Shown piece by piece: positions 5,858 to 8,609 of a stretch of 8,609 nt of DNA. Positions within the stretch are counted from its first letter, which is position 1. Every line of letters starts with the position of its first letter. This DNA comes from Gemmatimonadales bacterium. Its GTDB lineage: Bacteria > Gemmatimonadota > Gemmatimonadetes > Gemmatimonadales > GWC2-71-9. The stretch spans positions 1-8,609 of the forward strand of contig JACCSZ010000284.1 of NCBI GenBank assembly GCA_013812695.1, in the 5' to 3' direction. The position numbers were made by a program, and so were the translations under genes. The notes beneath the pieces are model-generated. The model was not told where the DNA came from. It worked only from the letters and a program-made list of their open reading frames with translations, and did no database searches.

Positions 5858-6256
5858 ATGACGCGAATGGACGTTGGTCGCATCGTGTATGGCGTGCTGT
5901 TCATCGCGGCCGGCATCCTTCACTTCGTGTTCCCCGCGGAGTACCGCGCGATCATGCCGCCCTACCTGCCGGCGCCCGCGACGCTCGTAGCGGTGAGCGG
6001 CCTGGCGGAGATCGCCGGCGGTGCTGGTCTCCTGATTCCCCGCTGGCGTCAGGCGGCGGGGATCGGGCTCGTGGTGCTGCTGCTGGCCGTGTTCCCGGCC
6101 AACGTGGAGATGCTGCGTCAGTTTCGCGCGCGCGGAGTCACCGCGCCTCTCGAGACGCTGCTCTGGCTGCGTCTGCCGTTCCAGGCGGCGCTCATGTGGT
6201 GGGCCTGGCGCCTCAGCCGGCCGAGCCCGGCGCGGCACTCGGCAGTGCATTCCTGA
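5858..6256 (+). CDS. DoxX-like integral membrane protein
   Basis: The 132-residue protein has four hydrophobic segments near residues 8-25, 40-60, 66-82 and 100-117, the usual topology of the DoxX family. The N-terminal 'GRIVYGVLFIAAGILHFVFP' and the later 'GLAEIAGGAGLLIPRWRQAAG' (48-68) are typical of DoxX-like proteins. The family is linked to quinone or redox processes in some members, but this subgroup has no known reaction. Start choice is uncertain: ATG 5858 and ATG 5867 are both in frame and neither has a clear ribosome site. I took 5858. It is about 95 nt after the DJ-1-like gene. Confidence 0.82.
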   Translation: MTRMDVGRIVYGVLFIAAGILHFVFPAEYRAIMPPYLPAPATLVAVSGLAEIAGGAGLLIPRWRQAAGIGLVVLLLAVFPANVEMLRQFRARGVTAPLETLLWLRLPFQAALMWWAWRLSRPSPARHSAVHS

Positions 6257-6305
6257 TCTCGCTGGCGTACGCAGGTCGGCGCGGACTGCCCGGCTGTCGA
6301 AGCGC

Positions 6306-6353
6306 GTGGCCCTGGTGGAGGGAAAGCACATGGCACTGGTGGAGAGAACGAAC
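6306..6353 (+). repeat. 24-nt imperfect tandem repeat at gene start
   Basis: Bases 6306-6329 and 6330-6353 match at 19 of 24 positions. Copy 1 reads GTGGCCCTGGTGGAGGGAAA onward and copy 2 reads ATGGCACTGGTGGAGAGAAC onward. Translated they give MALVEGKH and MALVERTN. Copy 1 contains the GGAGGG that serves as ribosome site for the ATG in copy 2, so the duplication may have created the present start. Confidence 0.6.
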
Positions 6354-6947
6354 GCGCGGGAGCACAGCGTGGAGACGAGTGCCGGAACCCTCACCAGCAT
6401 GCTGTGGCGGCGGCTCGACGTCCCCGGCCACGATTGCGCGACATGCGCCGTAACCGCCGATGGTACGGAAATCGGCGGGATGGCCGTGTTCGAGGAAGAC
6501 GGCCCCACGGCGCTGCACTACACCGTGCGCTGCGATCGCTCATGGGAGACTACCGAGGCGCACGTCCGCGGTTGGCGTGGCACGCGCGCGGTCGACCTTC
6601 GTCTCCGGCGGGAGGATGGCCACTGGATGTTGAACGACGCTCCGTGCCCGGCGGTGGACGGCTGCGTCGATCTCGATCTCAGCTTCACCCCGGCTACCAA
6701 CCTGTTCCCGCTCCGCCGCCTCGATCTGGCGATCGGTCAGGCCGCCGAACTGCGCTCGGCCTGGCTCGAGTGGCCGGCAGCTCGCCTCTCCCCGCTCGTC
6801 CAGCGCTACGCCCGGCGATCGCCCACAGAGTACGATTACGAGGCCGACCTGACCGGCACGAGCCGGTTCTTCGCCGTGCTGCGCGTCGATCCGCGCGGGT
6901 GGGTGCGCGACTACGCCGGCTTGTGGCGCGCTGAGGCAGTCGTGTAG
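6330..6947 (+). CDS. Putative glycolipid-binding protein family
   Basis: The 205-residue product matches the putative glycolipid-binding family (PF06475 type). Marks in order are 'MLWRRLDVPGHD' (24-35), 'LHYTVRCDRSWETTEAHV' (62-79), 'DGHWMLND' (96-103), 'GCVDLDLSFTPATNLFPLRRLDL' (111-133), 'VQRYARRSPTEYDYE' (157-171) and a closing 'VDPRGWVRDYAGLW'. The fold is a beta-rich clam shape; the family name comes from structural suggestion and the physiological ligand is not established. I chose ATG 6330 for the GGAGGG about 7-8 nt upstream. ATG 6399, which begins at the conserved block, gives a product closer to usual length but lacks a site. A GTG at 6306 is also in frame. Confidence 0.85.
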   Translation: MALVERTNAREHSVETSAGTLTSMLWRRLDVPGHDCATCAVTADGTEIGGMAVFEEDGPTALHYTVRCDRSWETTEAHVRGWRGTRAVDLRLRREDGHWMLNDAPCPAVDGCVDLDLSFTPATNLFPLRRLDLAIGQAAELRSAWLEWPAARLSPLVQRYARRSPTEYDYEADLTGTSRFFAVLRVDPRGWVRDYAGLWRAEAVV

Positions 6948-6967
6948 CCGTAGCCCCCCGGCACGGC

Positions 6968-6990
6968 GGTCGCCCGCACCTGACGCGACC
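6968..6990. terminator. Small hairpin between two plus-strand genes
   Basis: GGTCGC (6968-6973) and GCGACC (6985-6990) form perfect 6-bp arms around 11 bases. It lies 20 nt after the glycolipid-binding gene and just before the VOC ribosome site. There is no T-run. It could be a weak terminator, an operator or chance. Confidence 0.2.
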
Positions 6991-7013
6991 AAACATGAAA
7001 CCGAGGCAACACG

Positions 7014-7517
7014 ATGACCCACAACCCCGCCGACCGCCTGCCGGTGATCCGCGATGTCTATCCCTACCTCTGCGTGCGCGACGCCGCGGCGGCGATCGAG
7101 TTCTACAACCACGTCTTCGGAGCCGAGGAGGTCACGCGACTGACCGATGCGAGCGGACGGGTGGCGCACGCCGAGCTCAAGCTGGGGGCCACCGTCGTGA
7201 TGCTGGTGGACGAGCATCCCGAGTATGGCATCCGAAGCCCGCTGGCGTTCGGCGGCACCGGTCTGACGCTCCATCTGCACGTCGACGACGTGGACATCCT
7301 CACCGCCCGGGCGCGGCAGGCAGGAGCTGAGGTGCTGCGGGAGCCGACGGATTACGGGCACGGCGAACGGCAGAGTCGCGTGCGCGATCCGTTCGGCCAC
7401 GAGTGGCTGCTCGGGCACGAGCTGGAGGCGCTATCGCCCGAGGAAATCGCGCGGCGGTACGAGGCCGAGCAACGGAGTGCGATTCAGGATCCGGTGCGCA
7501 CAGGCTCGACCGGGTGA
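7014..7517 (+). CDS. VOC family protein, PhnB/glyoxalase-like
   Basis: The 167-residue protein has the two beta-alpha-beta-beta-beta halves of the VOC superfamily. The first is marked by 'YPYLCVRDAAAAIEFYNHVFGAEE' (16-39) and 'VAHAELKLG' (50-58). The second is marked by 'LTLHLHVDDVD' (84-94) and 'RVRDPFGHEWLL' (122-133). His52, His88 and Glu130 are plausible metal ligands. The form is of the PhnB-like type related to glyoxalase and bleomycin-resistance proteins, so the substrate is open. About 30 helical residues extend past the VOC core ('SPEEIARRYEAEQ'). The start is ATG with GAGG 7 nt upstream. The last 34 bases overlap the convergent phosphatidyltransferase gene. Confidence 0.9.
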   Translation: MTHNPADRLPVIRDVYPYLCVRDAAAAIEFYNHVFGAEEVTRLTDASGRVAHAELKLGATVVMLVDEHPEYGIRSPLAFGGTGLTLHLHVDDVDILTARARQAGAEVLREPTDYGHGERQSRVRDPFGHEWLLGHELEALSPEEIARRYEAEQRSAIQDPVRTGSTG

Positions 7518-8125
7518 GGCGCCCCCCAGTATCGGCGCAGTGAGCCCGCGATTACGGGAAAACCTCGGACGACGCAGATCGCGACCGCGAGCCAGGCCAT
7601 GAACCAGAGCGCCGCGGTCATCCGTCCCGCCATATCACCCAGCGTCGTCTCCGGGCCGAACCCCGAGAACGCGTGGGCCAGGGCCAGCCCGCAGAACGCC
7701 GCCACCTTGCTGACCGAGTAGGCCACGCGCATCCAGGCCGAGCCGACCAGGAACCGGCCCAGCGTCGTCCGGTGCTGGGCGAACGGCGCCGTGCCGGCAC
7801 TGGTTCCGATGCTTCGGAGCGCGTCCGTGAGCGTCGTGCGCGCGACGACGATCGGCGGGATCGCCGCGGACACCAGGCCGAGGTTGGCGAAGCACACCCA
7901 CAGGACCAGCTCGTAGGTGCGGTCCGCGGCGATATCGAGCACGCTCCCGAACAGACTGCTCCGCCCGGTCGCCCGGGCCACCACGCCATCGACGGTGTCG
8001 AGCATCAGTCCGAGGAACAGCACCGCGACGCCAGCGAGCCGTACCGGCGGTGATCCCAGGTACAGGATCACCACGCTCACCAGCAGCAGCGGGAATCGCG
8101 ACAGCGTAATCCAGTTGGCCAGCAT
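7484..8125 (-). CDS. CDP-alcohol phosphatidyltransferase
   Basis: The 213-residue integral membrane protein carries the complete catalytic motif of the CDP-alcohol phosphatidyltransferase family, Dx2DGx2ARx8Gx3Dx3D. It runs from residue 43 to 68 with Asp43, Asp46, Gly47, Ala50, Arg51, Gly60, Asp64 and Asp68 all present. These residues bind a divalent metal and the CDP-diacylglycerol-like donor. Hydrophobic segments surround it near 10-24, 29-42, 72-96, 130-152 and 168-187. It should transfer a phosphatidyl or similar group to an alcohol in phospholipid synthesis. I cannot tell which alcohol (inositol, glycerol phosphate or other). GGAGGTGA ends 3 nt before ATG 8125 (GGAGG 6 nt before), a strong site. 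It follows the VOC gene at 8575-8198 by 72 nt and its 3' end overlaps the convergent VOC gene. Confidence 0.92.
   Translation of the reverse strand: MLANWITLSRFPLLLVSVVILYLGSPPVRLAGVAVLFLGLMLDTVDGVVARATGRSSLFGSVLDIAADRTYELVLWVCFANLGLVSAAIPPIVVARTTLTDALRSIGTSAGTAPFAQHRTTLGRFLVGSAWMRVAYSVSKVAAFCGLALAHAFSGFGPETTLGDMAGRMTAALWFMAWLAVAICVVRGFPVIAGSLRRYWGAPHPVEPVRTGS
7491..7504. repeat. Near-palindrome in convergent gene overlap
   Basis: CCGGTGCGCACAGG is symmetric at all but one base pair, with a perfect GTGCGCAC core (7494-7501). It lies inside the 34-bp overlap of the convergent genes, so both proteins end in almost the same residues (PVRTGS). Confidence 0.5.
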
Positions 8126-8155
8126 GGCTCACCTCCGGTCGTCCCGCGCACGATG

Positions 8156-8169
8156 GGACGCCGGCGTCC
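8156..8169. promoter_or_regulatory. 14-bp perfect palindrome upstream of phosphatidyltransferase
   Basis: GGACGCCGGCGTCC is a perfect palindrome with no loop, centred about 37 nt upstream of the phosphatidyltransferase start and between the two minus-strand genes. The position suits an operator for a dimeric regulator. Chance is possible in such GC-rich sequence. Confidence 0.35.
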
Positions 8170-8197
8170 TCTGGCCGTGACCTGGGTCGCGACGCCT

Positions 8198-8575
8198 TCA
8201 GCCGTTGACGAGCGAGAGGATGTTGCCGTCGGGATCCTTGAACCAGGCCACTTTCATGTCGCCCGAGACATGCACCTCGCCGTTGCGCGTCGTATCCGGC
8301 ATGTCGTAGTGCTCGAAGGTCACCCCCTTGGCCTTGAGGGCGCCGACGATCTTTTCCAGCTCGTCGCCGACCGTCCAGGTGACCGCCGTCGCCTTGTTGG
8401 TGCCGGCGTACTGGGATTCGTAGACCAGGAGCGTGGACCCGCCGGTCCGATACGTGCGCACCTCGTCGCCTTCGGTGGCCGTCACCTGCAGTCCCAGCGT
8501 GCCCTCGTAGAAGCGACCGGCGGCCTCGATGTCCTTCACGGCGACGGTCGCGGTCGCCTGCTTGTGTCCCAGCAT
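8198..8575 (-). CDS. VOC family protein, glyoxalase-like
   Basis: The 125-residue protein is a single-unit VOC protein: 'ATVAVKDIEAAGRFYEGTLGLQV' (9-31) opens the first half and 'VAWFKDPDGNILSLVNG' (109-125) closes the second. The usual metal ligands look altered. The first strand has Thr/Ala where His is common, and the final strand has 'ILSL' where the 'IEL'-type Glu is common, so a metal-dependent glyoxalase I reaction is doubtful; a binding protein or non-metal role is possible. The start is ATG 8575 with AAGGAGG 6 nt upstream, the best ribosome site in the window, suggesting strong translation. The phosphatidyltransferase gene follows after 72 nt. Confidence 0.9.
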   Translation of the reverse strand: MLGHKQATATVAVKDIEAAGRFYEGTLGLQVTATEGDEVRTYRTGGSTLLVYESQYAGTNKATAVTWTVGDELEKIVGALKAKGVTFEHYDMPDTTRNGEVHVSGDMKVAWFKDPDGNILSLVNG

Positions 8576-8609
8576 GGTGTCCCTCCTTTGGTTGGCGCGT
8601 CGTCCTGCC

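Noticed and set aside
5805..5861. 18-residue leader peptide overlapping the DoxX start (ATGA)
   Set aside because: The purine-rich run touches the ATG, too close for a ribosome site, and the peptide shows no attenuation-type codon run.
1..8609. CRISPR array, tRNA, rRNA, insertion sequence or phage attachment site
   Set aside because: No regularly spaced repeats, cloverleaf patterns, transposase domains or matching flanking repeats were seen.

Overview
The window is GC-rich bacterial chromosome, roughly 70% GC by eye, with tightly packed genes, many clear GGAGG-type ribosome binding sites and two predicted lipoproteins. The mix of a LVIVD-repeat lipoprotein, a duplicated DUF305 lipoprotein and a small 'QPHM...DKGGHR' helical protein resembles soil Gemmatimonadota or Acidobacteriota. 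That placement is inference from family content, not a measured result. I see no rRNA, tRNA, CRISPR array, transposase or phage gene.

Layout. (1) Positions 1-201 (+) hold the 3' part of a small helical protein. (2) Positions 226-306 hold a 36-bp near-perfect inverted repeat between convergent genes, the most striking non-coding structure here. (3) Positions 326-3033 (-) form a two-gene unit: a DUF305 lipoprotein with two metal-type HH motifs, then a LVIVD-repeat propeller lipoprotein. (4) Positions 3034-3397 are a divergent intergenic region with an extended -10 element, a 14-nt palindrome and a candidate minus-strand -10. (5) Positions 3413-4767 (+) form a compact operon: the C-terminal piece of an NTF2/SnoaL-like protein, a DUF2784 membrane protein and a class I SAM methyltransferase. 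(6) Positions 4764-4868 (-) encode a 34-residue one-helix membrane protein whose stop overlaps the methyltransferase stop. (7) Positions 5134-7517 (+) run DJ-1/PfpI-like protein, DoxX-like membrane protein, putative glycolipid-binding protein and a PhnB-like VOC protein. (8) Positions 7484-8575 (-) encode a CDP-alcohol phosphatidyltransferase and, upstream of it, a second VOC protein.

How they may work together. The minus-strand lipoprotein pair looks like an envelope function, possibly metal-related. The right half puts a DJ-1-like protein, two VOC proteins and a DoxX protein close to lipid-related genes (glycolipid-binding, CDP-alcohol phosphatidyltransferase). This could reflect handling of reactive carbonyls or electrophiles near the membrane, but the genes lie on both strands and the link is speculative. 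I do not see a clear new multi-gene defence or biosynthetic system. The items most worth checking are the long hairpin, the unannotated 34-residue membrane protein, the truncated NTF2-like gene and the palindromes at gene starts.
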